Origin: Balanoglossus misakiensis
Lineage: Eukaryota; Hemichordata
Direction: 5' to 3'
Length of the DNA: 64,000 bases
Assembly: GCA_040954595.2 (NCBI GenBank)
Contig: CM082591.2
Span: 1,674,001 to 1,738,000 of the forward strand
Position 1 is the stretch's first letter. Each line of letters begins with the position of its first letter. A program made the translations under genes and the position numbers. Of this stretch, positions 1 through 12,550 are shown in pieces. A model generated the notes under the pieces. It ran no database searches and was not told the DNA's origin. It saw nothing but the letters and a program-made list of their open reading frames with translations.

Positions 1-492
1 GAACTGACGAGAAGAGGCTCCTTTGAGTTCACAGATGGAAGAAGAGTTAGACCTGGAGTTGTTATGATCTGTCTGGTTTCCAAGTTCACTGATGTAGAAT
101 CTTGATAATGGTTAACTGTAATGTCACTCGAAGAAACATCTTTGATGGCAGGAGACAATGTTTCAAATCTCAATGGAAGTTCTGGTGTACTGCTACTATG
201 TGTCATTGTTCCAAGTTGTGATGATCTGGATGTAAACATTGTTTCTGAACTAACGAGGCGAGGCTCTGTTGATATCATAGATGCAAGAAGTGTTTGATCT
301 GGAGTTGTTACAGTCTGTCTTGTTTCCGAGTTCACTGATGCAGAACCTCTATAATGTCTGGCAGTGCGACTTGTCATAATCGGTAATACATCCAAAGTGT
401 TCAAACTTTCAAAAGTTTCTTTGGTACTATGTGAAGGCAGTCCAGTTGAACGTTTTAAACCTTCTTTGGAAGATTCTGCGAATACACTTGTT
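1..492 (-). repeat. Two tandem copies of an 82-residue coding repeat in the Ser/Thr-rich exon
   Basis: The nucleotide sequence starting at 1 recurs at 247, an offset of 246 bp or exactly 82 codons. The best-conserved part is the last 37 residues of each unit. These share the pattern HY..S.SVN.ETRQ..TTP, followed by TLL and ending in LVSS. The N-terminal halves of the units have diverged. More copies may lie beyond the left edge. Confidence 0.7.
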
Positions 493-3400
493 TCGAAGAC
501 ACGGCCACTTGAAGCAGGGTATAAAAAAGTATAAAAATTTGAAATTGTTATATATTCTTTCGATGCTGTCTCTGAATGCGTAGAAATGCTGTCCAAGGCA
601 CTGGTCTTTGGTGTAGTCATTAAAATTGTACTTGCTTGGGATCTGTAACTCCGCGAATTGACATCACCATCTGAAGTGGTTATTATTTTTATTGCACTGG
701 TAGAAGTTGGTTCTCTTGTCAGATGTATTGCACTGGGTTCAACTATTGCACTTGTTGGCACAAGAGAGGGGGCTGTGACCTCTGAGGGTGCCAGGAAATC
801 AGAAATCATAGCTGAAGTTTTGGCACTGTTAGCATTTGTGGAAAAGGATGGTGTCGGAGAAATGGTTCCGCGATTGAAGTCTCTGATTGGTGAAACTACT
901 GAAGTCTGGCCAGCAGCATTGACTGAAGATGTTTCACCTCCTAATTGGGTATATATTTCTGGCTTTGCAGAAATAGAAATACCTCCCACTGATACAAGCG
1001 GAGATGGTTCAATGTCTCTATGTATGGAACGAGTCAGTTCATGAGATGATGATGAAGGAACCTTAAATGTTGAAGCACTGTGAGATGTCTGCAAATGGGC
1101 AGCATCTGACACAGCAGTCTCAGCACTCAGAAATTTAGAAGGCTCTGTCGGATGATATAAGCTGTTTGAAAAACGATATGCAGAATTTGTTGAAGATGTT
1201 GCAATCAGCTGACTTTCACGTGAGAGAAGCTGTTCAGCAATACTGCTTGCAGGTTGGGAATCTGGATGTGAAGTTAATAGCACCGAAGTTTTGGAAAACT
1301 TAGAAAAACCGTACTTTGAATTTGAAGACGCAGTTGACGCTTTGTAAATGTCATTCGTAAACAATAAACTACTCTCAGATTGTCTGATTGGTACACTACT
1401 GGTCTGTCTACTTTGCTCAACATCTTTTGTTTCCATGCCAACAGATGAAGTGCCTGACATGCTGTCTGTTATATGCATCTCCCTCTGTGAGATGGTGGGT
1501 GACGCTCGCCCAACTGTCACTGGCTCGGACGGTTCGAGTTTGTATAAGGAACGCATGCTGGTTACCATGGAGATGACAGGTGATGCAGACTCGTCAGAAG
1601 TCTGAAATGCAAAAATGAATGAACATTCGTTGATGTGGAAGCAGGCAATGGATGCAAACCGGAAACCGACGGAGAGAGCATACAAGATGAGGGAATGAGA
1701 TGATGGTACTGGAGAGACAGTCAGACAGACAGACAGATACATGCAGACACATGAAGAAAGGGATGGTGATGTAATTGTGAATGATTCCATGCTTGATGAA
1801 AAATGCATAACATTAACAATCCGTGCAAATCACCCTCATCCCAGACATGACATTAATCTTGCAATTTGTTGTGTATAGCAAATTTGCTAATTTAAACCAA
1901 ACTGTAACTTTGAACATAGATAATGGACCTGTTGTTCATATCTAACATCACATGTGTACATAAAACTTTTTAATGCAATTGACGTATCGAGAGATGGCAC
2001 AACAGCGCCCTCATACCGAGCAAATCATATTCTTTTGTTTTATATAAGACTTTATAAAAAAGGAAGTGTTGTATAGATCAGATAAAGATCATGTATGGCG
2101 ACAAATATAAGAATGCTAACAATGTAAGAACAAATATTACTGTACATTGCATTATGGTGAAATAAAAATTGCTCCATTACAGAACAAGATAAAAGACATG
2201 CAGAGTGGTACAAGACTCAATGAAAGTTCCGTAAAGAAATAAAAAGCAGCTTATCTGTTACCATGGAAATACAGTTGAGCAAAAGAGATGACCCACACAA
2301 ACAAACACACAAAAGTGCAGATGAGAAATAAAAATACAGGCAAAAGCTTTATTTCTGTTAGTGTGATAAAGAATACAGAACAGCCCCTCAAAATATGTAC
2401 AAGCAGCCACCCCTGTTAGTTGATGTAATGGTACGGCCTTCCATGCATGAAACCTTTGCAATGGAATGTTTCATTTTATGAAAGGTGAGATTTCATCAAG
2501 CTGTGAGATGAGTAAGAGTTACAGTGATGTGTTGGATGTTGCATGAGAATTGATTGACCGTTTTATGCAATGCTAAACTCCACACACAAGACAGTGAAGA
2601 CACCATGCAAAGACAATCGAGAAACAGATTTTCGGCATTTGGAAATACAATCATATTTATATCAGTTGTTACCTGTATTATAACATCTGAAGAAGCCATT
2701 TCCATGACAGGCCGACCTCTAGCTGTAAATTTCTCTGGATCAACTGCTGCTCGACTGGGAATCTTCAAAATATCACCACGGCCCCCTGCTCCTTCTGCAA
2801 TAATAAAAATATTTAGTCGCATGGTTAAAAACAAACAAAACAGCCAACTACACACATTTTCTTTTCTCATCACGACATGACTCATATATGAATGTAAGAG
2901 TTCCACCACAATCGCAATGACTCAATGTTTACACATATGCTTTATAATACTGTATACATACAGCATATGCCATATGTTGGCATTTGCACAGGTAGAATTA
3001 GTCGCGACATGCAGGGTTCTGTGAAAATCACCACACCCAAAGTAAAAACATTTTGTTTGAATGACATGGGATTAAAAACACAAATGTGCAGATTTGAAAT
3101 CACGCCATGATATATATCAACATGGCAATACCACTGATGCTAAGGATTGAACGTGTATACGTTTTGCATTTAGCATCACTTGGGTACAGCTAGGGCATTT
3201 TAATTAACTTGTATTTTACAGATTTTGAACTCAGACAAACCCTGCATTCATCAATGCAAATCTCATTGCCCTCCAACATGATTGTACAATAAACTTCAGC
3301 ACTATGGTATTGCAGTCTACACACTTCTCCCACTGTGCATATAAACTTGATAATGTAATTAGGCTTGCGTCAGTAATTTTGGTCTGTTCGGGTAATTAGA

Positions 3401-6400
3401 TTAAGGTTTGGGAATTATGAATCAGAGCATCAACCTTTGTTCCTTTAATAAGTACTGAAACCATAGCAAAAAGTACTGTAATGGAGCAATCCCACATAAA
3501 ATGCGTTCATGAATATTTTAGTTGTGCAATATGGCCATCTAATGAGCGGATAACCTCAGGTAAAAATTGCACTCAGTGAAACCATAATCTAGTAATTTAA
3601 ATCAGATTTGTGACTGGGACAACCATTGACCAACACCATAGTCTGTAATGCCTACATTTTACATTTCCTACCCATAATGCAGCATTATATTAACAAGGAT
3701 CTACAGTGCATTAAATGCACACAATGAAATTGTCTGAGTCTGGTGGAATGGGTTTCAATGGTTGCTAGGGATACCAGCAACAAAGACAACTTGTGAAATG
3801 CATATTTGAGTCTCTACAAAATATGTATGGGTACATGTATGTTTCTGTCGACTGAGACAATTTTAAGCATATAAACAGGAGACTGCTATTTTTGGCTGTC
3901 TGTTGTATTGATGGTGATTTGAAATATTTTAAAATCTACACTGCAACATACACTGCAGATGTGTCATATTTTTGTTCTGTTCAAACTTATTAGTTTGGAC
4001 TTTGGATATCATGATCGCTGCAAGTAGGAAGATCGGTTGAGTTCAACAATGATTTGATCTTTCATTTAACCCTTCCACCCCCATTTCTCTCTTTGGAGGT
4101 CCAGCTTTGGCATAGAAAACAATGGGTTTGGACCAAACCATAGTTGTAAAAAGGGTACACACCAGACCTGAATGAGTTCATCGGTCAAAGGAATTCCAAA
4201 ACATGGGTATCTATCACATCGTGTGATCAGTCAATAAAAGATCAATGGATTCTAGTGATTTATAATCTCTGCTTTATTATAAGAATGTTTTGGTTTCTAA
4301 GCATTTAATCTATTGTGATTTGACCCGATAAACCACAGGTGATGGCTGTTTTTGTGCAAATCTGCAGAGATCAATACACAATGCCATTTGTCTTTAGATT
4401 TGTCTGTTAAAAAGAGGACTTAATTACTATGCATGGGTCACACATATTTGAAAATCTTTCTGGAAACAGACAACTTTGAAAAATTGCACGAATTTTAAAT
4501 TGTAATAATAAGACTGAAAATCAAATTCTTATGGTTGTATTTGAGATGAGTTGTAAACCAATACCTATTCTGACAGACTTCAATTATTCAAAGTATATCA
4601 ATTTCACAAACTGTAATCAAATTGGCTCACAAAACCAGACCCTGATCGATAAACCATATTGTGGGATGCGATCTGAATTCATTCTCGAATTATGGCAGCA
4701 ATGTGCGTCTGCATTTCATTCCATAAAATGTGTCTGGACCTTGAAATGAAATGTCAAGGCAACAGTATTTTTTTAAATGAAATGAAACTGCAGTTCTAGG
4801 TCATATGGAACTATTAGAATGTTTTGCAAGGTTTTGAACATATAAAGAAACAAAGTTGCTAACTTTTGACATTATTTAGGATACTTCAGTGTAAAAAATT
4901 GTAAATTTCTGGCTATCTCAAAGATCAACCTGCAAAGTGTGGATAGATCCAGTTCAGCAATTCTTATAGCTGTTCTGATATGTCACAACTTGAAGGCACC
5001 CACCACACTGTTGTCACTTGGTGGTTTTGAGTTGTATTCTCTGTGTGTGGTAATGGTTAGCATTGATAGCCTCCGGTCATGGTATTTATTTGAGAGGCTC
5101 GTAATTGGCAAATGTACAACACAATGTGTTTCATTCGTATTGTGATCTCACCATATGTTGGGTCAGTGGGGTTCAATTGACATAGCTGTCATACCCCATT
5201 AATACCACCACTTTGGTATGGCCATGTTGCTTTTATATTGCTGAAGTTTATAAAACAAAACGAGGGACAGACATTGGGCGAAGGATAGTAAAATGGTGAA
5301 GATAACTCATTGAACTGGTCATATACTGTGGCCTATTTCCCCACATCAGCTGTTTCTGTGTTATAGTCTATATTTAACAGTCTCTTGATGATCGAACACC
5401 ATTCTATACGGACAGAAATAATGAACGCCATCGATGACGCGACTGACGATATAAAAAATTGCAGATTTGCACCTTCAGGCTTTTCTGCTCAACCATTAAT
5501 AAATAAACTTCATTATCGAAATGGATGTCAAATTGAAAGGTTTAAGTACCAAATAATTAAGCCTGCTGGGACAATCATTTTCATCATAATAGGATTCATT
5601 ATACAAAGTAATTGTCTGGTGATATTTCATTGTTCGTCATAACAATCTCCTCAAGCTGATACTGAGCATTTATTAATCCTTTCATCACTTTTTTCAGTTT
5701 TTTTTTTCATATTGTTGGATCATGACTATACTCCTTCAAGGGAAAAATTATGACACAACTATAATGCCAGAAAATTCATCCTATTGTATAATTTTTTTAT
5801 TTTAAATTCCTGGTTGTGTTCATAAAATGATAAATGTGGCACTTGTAAAGCCTCAATCCACACCCTCCTGTATCACATACTCACTGAATCATCTGCCAAA
5901 AATAAATTTCACGTAACAATCTTTGGCGCTTTGACAACTCTTGGTATGCAGACGGAATAAATTTTAATTTCCCACATAAATCAATAATCATTATTGTTAT
6001 ATCAACCTTTGCTCCTTTAAAAATTTAAAGTCCCTGTCAAGGTCATTGGTGTCAATGAAGGTCATCTTTAAAGGGCAACAGAAGAGAAATAAAATGTTAT
6101 ACTTTGTTTTATTGTTTTCTGCGTTCTTTTCATCATGTTTATTCATAGTACCGATGACATCTTGATTTTAATTCTGTTTATTACTGTAGAAATATGAGTC
6201 TGCAACATTTGTGTTCCTCTGATGTTGTTCTCATGGACAATGAACTACAAATACTACACATATGGATAAAAACGAAGCAGAGTAACCATGACAACCTATT
6301 GTGCTAGCGACATCAATATGGCTGCCTTGCCAGTGTCAGCTGTGATGATGACCCACTGTTGTCATGGAAACCACCCACACAGCATGGCAGCATATTGGTG

Positions 6401-8944
6401 GTTAATTTGCATGACAAAGACTAGTTGAGGAATTATGGAACAGATATTTTGTTAGGATATTGCAATAAAGCGGCCGTAAATCCTGTCCTAAGAATTATAA
6501 TGATGTCAAATGTTAGCAAAATTGCTTTACGATTATCCCTATTTTGAGATCAATCTTTTGCCAATGATGTATAAAATATCTCTGCATAAACCTGTATCAA
6601 AGGCTTAAAAACACCAAATTCTTTCTCATAAATGAATTGAATGACCTTTTAATCTCCACAAGAGTATATTTACTTTTTCTGATGAAAAATATTTATGGCC
6701 CTTCACTGTTTACAAACTGGAGACAGTGGCAACAGCTGTTTATATACACACACATATCACTTCAGTAATAACATTTACCTTACAGAATTTAATGACTGTT
6801 GGCTATTTATGTAAACACTAATTTAAGACAAAATATTTAGAAAGGTTGACTTTTACAAAGAGAGTAATGAGCAAGTCCTAACAAAAACAACAAAACATAT
6901 GATTATTTTTCTGCAATTAAGATATCAAGCTTACAGATATTTAGACCATGAAAGGTACTGTTTATTATTTTCATAGAAATATATTTCACCAGATTAGACT
7001 GGACTGCAATTAAAGTTAGGAATTCACCATTTTTCCTTGGGCAGGAAATGTACTCAAGGAGTTAGAGTACTTGATAGTGTATACTGTCGAGGGTATAAGC
7101 ATCACTAATTGTTTCGCAGTGGAATGGTAGTGTGGTCTCTCCGTGTTTGTGATAAACAAACAGAACAATAAATGTTGAAAAGCCAATTGTATTGGGTCTG
7201 AAATTTCAACATTTGATCTGCTTGGATGCAGTTACTGCTAACTGTCTGATCGCATAGTGTACAAACTAGTACCTGGTGTGAATTTCAGCTTTAGGGAGTA
7301 TACTATAGGCTGCAGATATAACCAGCAGTAGCTATACTAGCAAAAAAAACACCAGCTACTTTGCAGTTTATCAATTTCTTGAATAATATATTTGATTACT
7401 TATTTAATCTTAAACATTTTTTTAAATTAAAAATTGATATCTTGAATAACTTTCTAAAGTTTAATTACTTTGTTTTCGCAAATTCCTACCCAACAGGCAA
7501 GTCAACAAACCAAGTGATCAGGTTTTATATCAGCGAAATAAATGATACATCAGTCAGAAATCTCGCCGAACAGGATGTACACTGTTTGTTCAAATCAATG
7601 TGAGGATTTTGACGGATGAAGCAAAAACTAAACTTTATTACTGACAAGCTTTACTTTATGGAACATATGGAAACTACAAATCTTTCTATTGACTTTCCCA
7701 AAGGTGATATTATTTACTGATAGAAGCATTTAAATAAATTCCCAGCGAACAAATAAAAACATAAATCAGTATCGCATTATTGATCTGCTAAAACTGACGC
7801 GCTTGTTTGTGAATAGAAGCTAGGGGGTAAACACGTGTGTCTTTTGACCTTTGACCTCATCAATTTCTTTTGACCCAACAATACATACGCAGACACGGAC
7901 GGGGATAGAGCTTGTATATTACCATGATTCCTGTTCAGATCAGCCAGTATAGTTATTAAAACCGGAAAAACTTAAATAAATGTGGGCAAGACGAGACAGG
8001 GGGGTTATTACTAAGTTGGCAATGAAACTTTTCCTCTACTGTGGTATGCAGTGATCTATACAACCCCGGTCTGCAACCTACATATGGGCGTGTGACTATG
8101 ACGGAAACATACAATACATGTTGCGGGCTGGTACAGTGGTACCAAAGTCCGATGCCGCTCCCACTTTGTTTAGCTAAGCCAAAGTTTTATTTTCTAAATT
8201 CAATTCAAGATTGTCCGATGCTCGGCCGATCTGTCCAACTCAAGGTTTTAAACAAACAAGCTTTTTATATTTAAAAACACTGAACTTAGTTTTAAAAGTT
8301 TAACTTTAGTTACGAACGCGCCTCACACATTTCTTGTAGCAGATACACACGTGGCAGAATATATTACCATCAATAAACCACAGATAAATTATTAAAGTAA
8401 CGTTGGCAATTTTGCGCGTTGTTACTAACGCTTCCGGAACCCTTGACAACGGACGACAGCTAACAATCCATGACAATTTTGACCTGCAATGACCCCGTGA
8501 CTGTGTTTGCAGATACTGTTGCTAACGCGTTTAGTCTTATGTTTATGGACGTGTAAACCGATCACTGCAATGAAATCTGCTGGGAATTATGCATATTCAC
8601 ATAGCACAATTTGTTTTATTTTCCGGCATATTAAACTTTATAACCCCAGTGTATAGTTGCCGACGTTCTTAGAGAAGTACATCGGGAAGTGCGCAAGAAA
8701 ACATATACGAGAAAAGGAGGTTACAGTGTAACTCGAAGCAGTGCGGACATAATGTTTGTTCATTCGTATATTTGCCCCCAGCCACGCAAACGACTTGTGA
8801 TTAATGTGATTGCGACATGGCAGTACAGATAGATACAGCTGATTTCCACTTACCAGATTTTGCTGGGCTGACCGCAATCTGCGCCAATATCACCCATAAA
8901 ACAAAGTAAAATATGCTCGACCGGCGAGCTGAACCCGTGTACAT
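1..8944 (-). CDS. Unrecognised secreted or type I membrane protein, Ser/Thr-rich, 5' part only
   Basis: Three coding exons join with matching phases: 8944-8854, 2794-2673 and 1601-1, and the last runs off the window. Exon 1 encodes 30 residues with a basic start (MYTGSARRSS) and a hydrophobic core (IFYFVLWVILAQIAV), a good signal peptide. It ends at a strong donor (GTAAGT). Exon 2 (41 codons) places an RGD tripeptide just after the signal peptide. Exon 3 is one open frame of 533 codons with no stop. By eye about a third is Ser or Thr, with few Cys and no domain I recognise, as in mucin-like, O-glycosylated ectodomains. An in-frame ATG pair at 9040-9035 would add 32 residues; I prefer the start at 8944 because its context is better (G at -3) and it puts the signal peptide at the N-terminus. 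The 3' end, and so any transmembrane or globular part, is missing. The function is unknown. Confidence 0.62.
1602..2672 (-). other. Intron 2 of the Ser/Thr-rich gene
   Basis: The donor next to exon 2 is GTAACA. The acceptor next to exon 3 is a pyrimidine-rich stretch ending TTTCAG. A short (GACA)n tract lies at about 1722-1738. No other exon is visible. Confidence 0.55.
4068..4156 (-). repeat. Dispersed 89-bp repeat, reverse orientation
   Basis: The length is 89 bases, with GAGGTCCAGCTTTGG and TTTGGACCAAACCAT preserved in reverse orientation. It lies in intron 1 of the Ser/Thr-rich gene. Confidence 0.75.
7845..7857 (-). promoter_or_regulatory. Perfect DR1 motif
   Basis: It reads AGGTCAAAGGTCA on the minus strand, in intron 1 and about 1 kb downstream of the signal-peptide exon of the Ser/Thr-rich gene. 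Confidence 0.4.
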
Positions 8945-9650
8945 TTCACCACGACATAAAGTACAAGCATTTTCAAATTGACCGCCATCACCCTTGCGAG
9001 GTCGATTCCTTGGCTGTGTCCTCTTTCTAATTCTCATCATGAATGTCCGCTACATCTACTGTCTATGAATAATTTTTCGGGTCGCTAGACTTTATCCATC
9101 CGTCCACATGTCGGAATAGTTCTCTGAGTTCCTCAATATGCGAATATCCGGCACAGTCTTCACACAGCTCATATTCTTGATCAATAAACCAGGGACGGGT
9201 CCTTTCTCTGGTTTCCGTGGACGTATATCATACGCACGCGTGCGAGTTCGACTTGTTTCCTCTTCTGAAATCTACATCATCACAAGAAAGAGACAAGCGC
9301 GCTGCAACGCGTAGGGTTTATGTTGTAGCGTCGAGTCCTGTGATGGCATCGTTTCCAACGGCTTAATCCATCTACTTAAGGGTCATTTCGAATGAAAATC
9401 ACCGTGAACAGGCGTCTCACCAGCCAACTGAGTTCATAGACCGGGATAATTCCGGCTGTCCGCGTGCAAATCGGTAAACCCTGGCCTCGGATACGCGTAC
9501 GAGATGCGGCCAGCTGTTAACACGGACGCGGACGCCCAATCATTTACATAATGTGCGTCACATCACACGGACGCCACACGCACGATGTTTATACTGCAGG
9601 CACAAGTGTGCAACGTACCCGCATTTCGGTAATCTTGATATTGGTAAAAA
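8945..9650 (-). promoter_or_regulatory. CpG-rich probable promoter and 5' leader of the Ser/Thr-rich gene
   Basis: CpG dinucleotides (ACGCG, GCGGC and CGGACGC clusters) are much denser here than in the neighbouring AT-rich DNA. The segment lies directly upstream of the signal-peptide exon on the minus strand. There is no clear TATA box. The start of transcription is not known. Confidence 0.35.
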
Positions 9651-11035
9651 TGCAAACAGTATTTTTTTAAATTCACCATTGTGACGTAACAGACAATACC
9701 AGCAAATTTAGTGAGTTATTGGACGGGCGTTTCATCCATCGTATTTCAACATTTCCTGACGCGACAAACGAAATACTTTTAATTTTTGCCATCATATATT
9801 TTTGTTCGTCTATATATCCGCGTAGTCACTGAAATAAAATTCGACAATAACTTTAGTCCTTGCATACATTTACAAATAGTATCTGTGCTGTGTTTCTGAA
9901 GAACTCCTACTTATGTAAACCATTGCATTTTATTTAAACTTTATTTAGGCCTAAATTTCTTTATTTCGTACTTGCTAGGCAGAAAAATTATTTTACTGGT
10001 AAATCAAACAGTATTAGTCACGATTCTTGGCATGGCGAAACATCACAAACCACTGCAGCGACGAAAACTTTCAATGTAGCGTGGTAGTTTCCATTCGAGG
10101 CAAACATGATAAATGTTAAGTTGCGAAATTTCATTAATTTCATTCCGTACACGCGTATAAGTACAGTAACAACGTCGCGTTGGGTATTATTCACCTAATA
10201 CGTACTGAATACCCCTTAACCCAACCGAGTGATTTTTTGATTGGTTCTGAATCCCTGAGCTCAATAAATATTGGCACGGTGTCGGTCGGTGCGTCGCCAT
10301 GGTGATGATATGGACTCGAATAATTGAGCCGACATCCAGCGATATAGGAGTAACTCGCGTGCCACGGTAGCTAATATGAGAGGTGAGAGTATTAGCGCCG
10401 GGGCCATAAATTCACTGCCAAGTTTAATATAATTAATACTACCACTACTCATGTCTTGATTTATCATACCTACAAGTAGAGACACGTTGAAGTCGCAATA
10501 AAGATCATGAAAAGATTATATGTTTGTCCATGGATGGTAATCACATTTTTTTTGCTGAAAGTCGACTTTAAAGTACCCTAGAACTTTAAGGGTCCAACAG
10601 AGCCCAAGTTACGATTGAAGTCAACGCCAAGCAGACGTGAAAAAGAAGAGGAGAGTATTTTTTTCATGTACGGATTAATCGCCCTTCTTCACCGTGGCAG
10701 TGTTCCACGTGCACCGTACCGGTATCACTTCGATCTCTCCCCAGAGCTGGAGCACGTGTACCGAAAGCAATATTCAGTATTGACGTAGGGGCCGCTCTCT
10801 CCCGTACGCTAGTACTGGCACGTGGCACACGCGATTACAAACTTCGTGCACGAATTTTGTATAATCTGGTTCTCTACACATCTTCAAGGAGTACGTACAA
10901 GAATCCTCAACATTGTGCAGAATGTTTACACACAACATATGTAGTAACAATGAATATTCATAGCAACTACATAATTTTGAAACTCTTACAGCAAACATCC
11001 CGACAGTCTACACGGCACGAAGTAAAATGTCTTGC
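9651..11035. other. Intergenic DNA, no gene identified
   Basis: Short open frames exist on both strands, but none has a recognisable product or good splice sites. This segment separates the probable promoter of the Ser/Thr-rich gene from the 3' end of liprin-beta. Confidence 0.4.
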
Positions 11036-11041
11036 TTTATT
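11036..11041 (-). other. Candidate polyadenylation signal of liprin-beta
   Basis: There is an AATAAA on the minus strand about 1.5 kb downstream of the liprin-beta stop codon. It is a plausible 3' end for the transcript; other signals could be used. Confidence 0.35.
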
Positions 11042-12550
11042 AGGACAGTTACACTACAAATACAATGATTATCAAAATAAAAAACAGTGATGTAAGACAA
11101 ATCAACAATAGAATAAAAGATAAAAAGTTTCCCTCTTATAAGCTCTGATCCCCCAGAGATATATACCACTTACAATTTATTAGAAATTTCTGCTATTTAC
11201 AATAAAGTTAGTAGCAAATGTAGGAGACATTATTGAATAGTGATTTTCCACATATGATCAAACTTCACATCTACTGGAATATGACATTGCAGTATTCGAC
11301 ATTCAGAATCCCTAGTAGTTTATTACTTAAACAGAACTTCAATCATCAGCGACCCACTTGAAACATTGACACGAGCAAAAAAGACCCAAAACTGTGTATA
11401 GATATTTCTTGTCATCAAATGGAAAAATATAAAACCTAGTAAATCACATCCAGTGACAGAGTTGTTACCAACAGACCAATTATCAAAGAAACTGAATACA
11501 TTACAAGTACAAAAAAGAATTGTGATTGAAAATTCTTGATTTGGAAGCATAGGGATCACAGAAACCAAGTTAAGGCACATTAAAATATAGCACATCATTT
11601 TTAGTCTTCTCTTACCCACCTTTAGTTCATAGTTTGACCTTTGTGACTGACGACAATGGGTTGGATCACAACACAATGGAAGAAAGGTAAAGTTTGTGTT
11701 TTAAATTTTACATGAAAAACAAGTAACATCAAACTGAGAAAATGAATGACAAGAATATTTGGCAGAGCTGAGTGACTCCTAAGAGAAAGGCTAACTGTGC
11801 ACACACAAAATATTTGGAATGCACCAATGTTATGTCTGGAAGAGTACGAATGCATAATGTACATCCTGGTCCAATCAGCATCCACGATACAAAGACATGA
11901 TTTCACCAACTGACAGATCACACTAACAACACTACAAATATCAGATTTAGTAAATGCATGTGAAAACAATGAGTTTCGTATAAAAGGAACACAAATACCT
12001 CATCCTAGGCGCACCTTTTCATGTAATATTTGTAAATAATGTATATTTTTTAGAAAATGAAGCTTTTGAGATGATACAATCTGACAAAATAGTTCAACTA
12101 CTAAGGCATACTTTGTCTGTACACAAAATGGCCGACCGATCTTCACTGATGGATCCGTGTGATAAAAACTGACAGTAACTGAATTAAACCTCTGATAAAA
12201 TTCAAAGGTTTGGTAATTAACTGAGAAAACTGTCAGGTTTACAATAAGCAATTCTGCATCTAATCTCGATGTAATTAATCTGAACAAAATCAATGAAGAA
12301 ATTGTGTACATAAAAAGGACTCTTTGGATTAGAGTGTTGTTGTGATATGATTTGGTATTCTTCTGCGAGCAGACATCAATCGTGTCTGAGGATATAGTTG
12401 TATAAGGCAGTGACTTGGTGGTGTGTATTCTTTTCTCGGAAATGTCTTAACCCTTTCACCACCATGGTTTTGTCCAAATCCATTGTTTCCTATGGCAAAG
12501 TTGGACCTCTATACAAGAAAATGGGGGTGAAAGGGTTCAGTTTCTCACTT
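11042..12550 (-). other. Probable 3' UTR of liprin-beta
   Basis: This non-coding, AT-rich stretch lies between the stop codon (12553-12551) and the AATAAA at 11036. It carries a near-perfect copy of the dispersed 89-bp repeat at 12449-12537, immediately after the stop codon. Confidence 0.45.
12449..12537 (+). repeat. Dispersed 89-bp repeat, near-full copy
   Basis: The copy is bounded by a perfect 12-base inverted pair AACCCTTTCACC and GGTGAAAGGGTT. The inside has the family core TGTCCAAATCCATTG and TTGGACCTCT. It lies in the liprin-beta 3' UTR. Confidence 0.8.

Larger units (their letters stand above)
2795..8853 (-). other. Intron 1 of the Ser/Thr-rich gene, about 6 kb
   Basis: This AT-rich stretch has no open frame supported by splice sites. 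It contains a copy of the dispersed 89-bp repeat (4068-4156, reverse orientation) and a perfect DR1 motif at 7845-7857. The flanking exons join in phase, so no exon needs to be placed here, but a small exon could be missed. Confidence 0.5.

Noticed and set aside
658-1605. Plus-strand open frames opposite the Ser/Thr-rich exon
   Set aside because: They start at non-ATG codons or are short. The minus strand holds a 533-codon uninterrupted frame with a splice acceptor, so these are shadows.
10298-10368. Small plus-strand ORF with a good start context (GCCATGG)
   Set aside because: Only about 23 codons, no donor of quality and no recognisable sequence.
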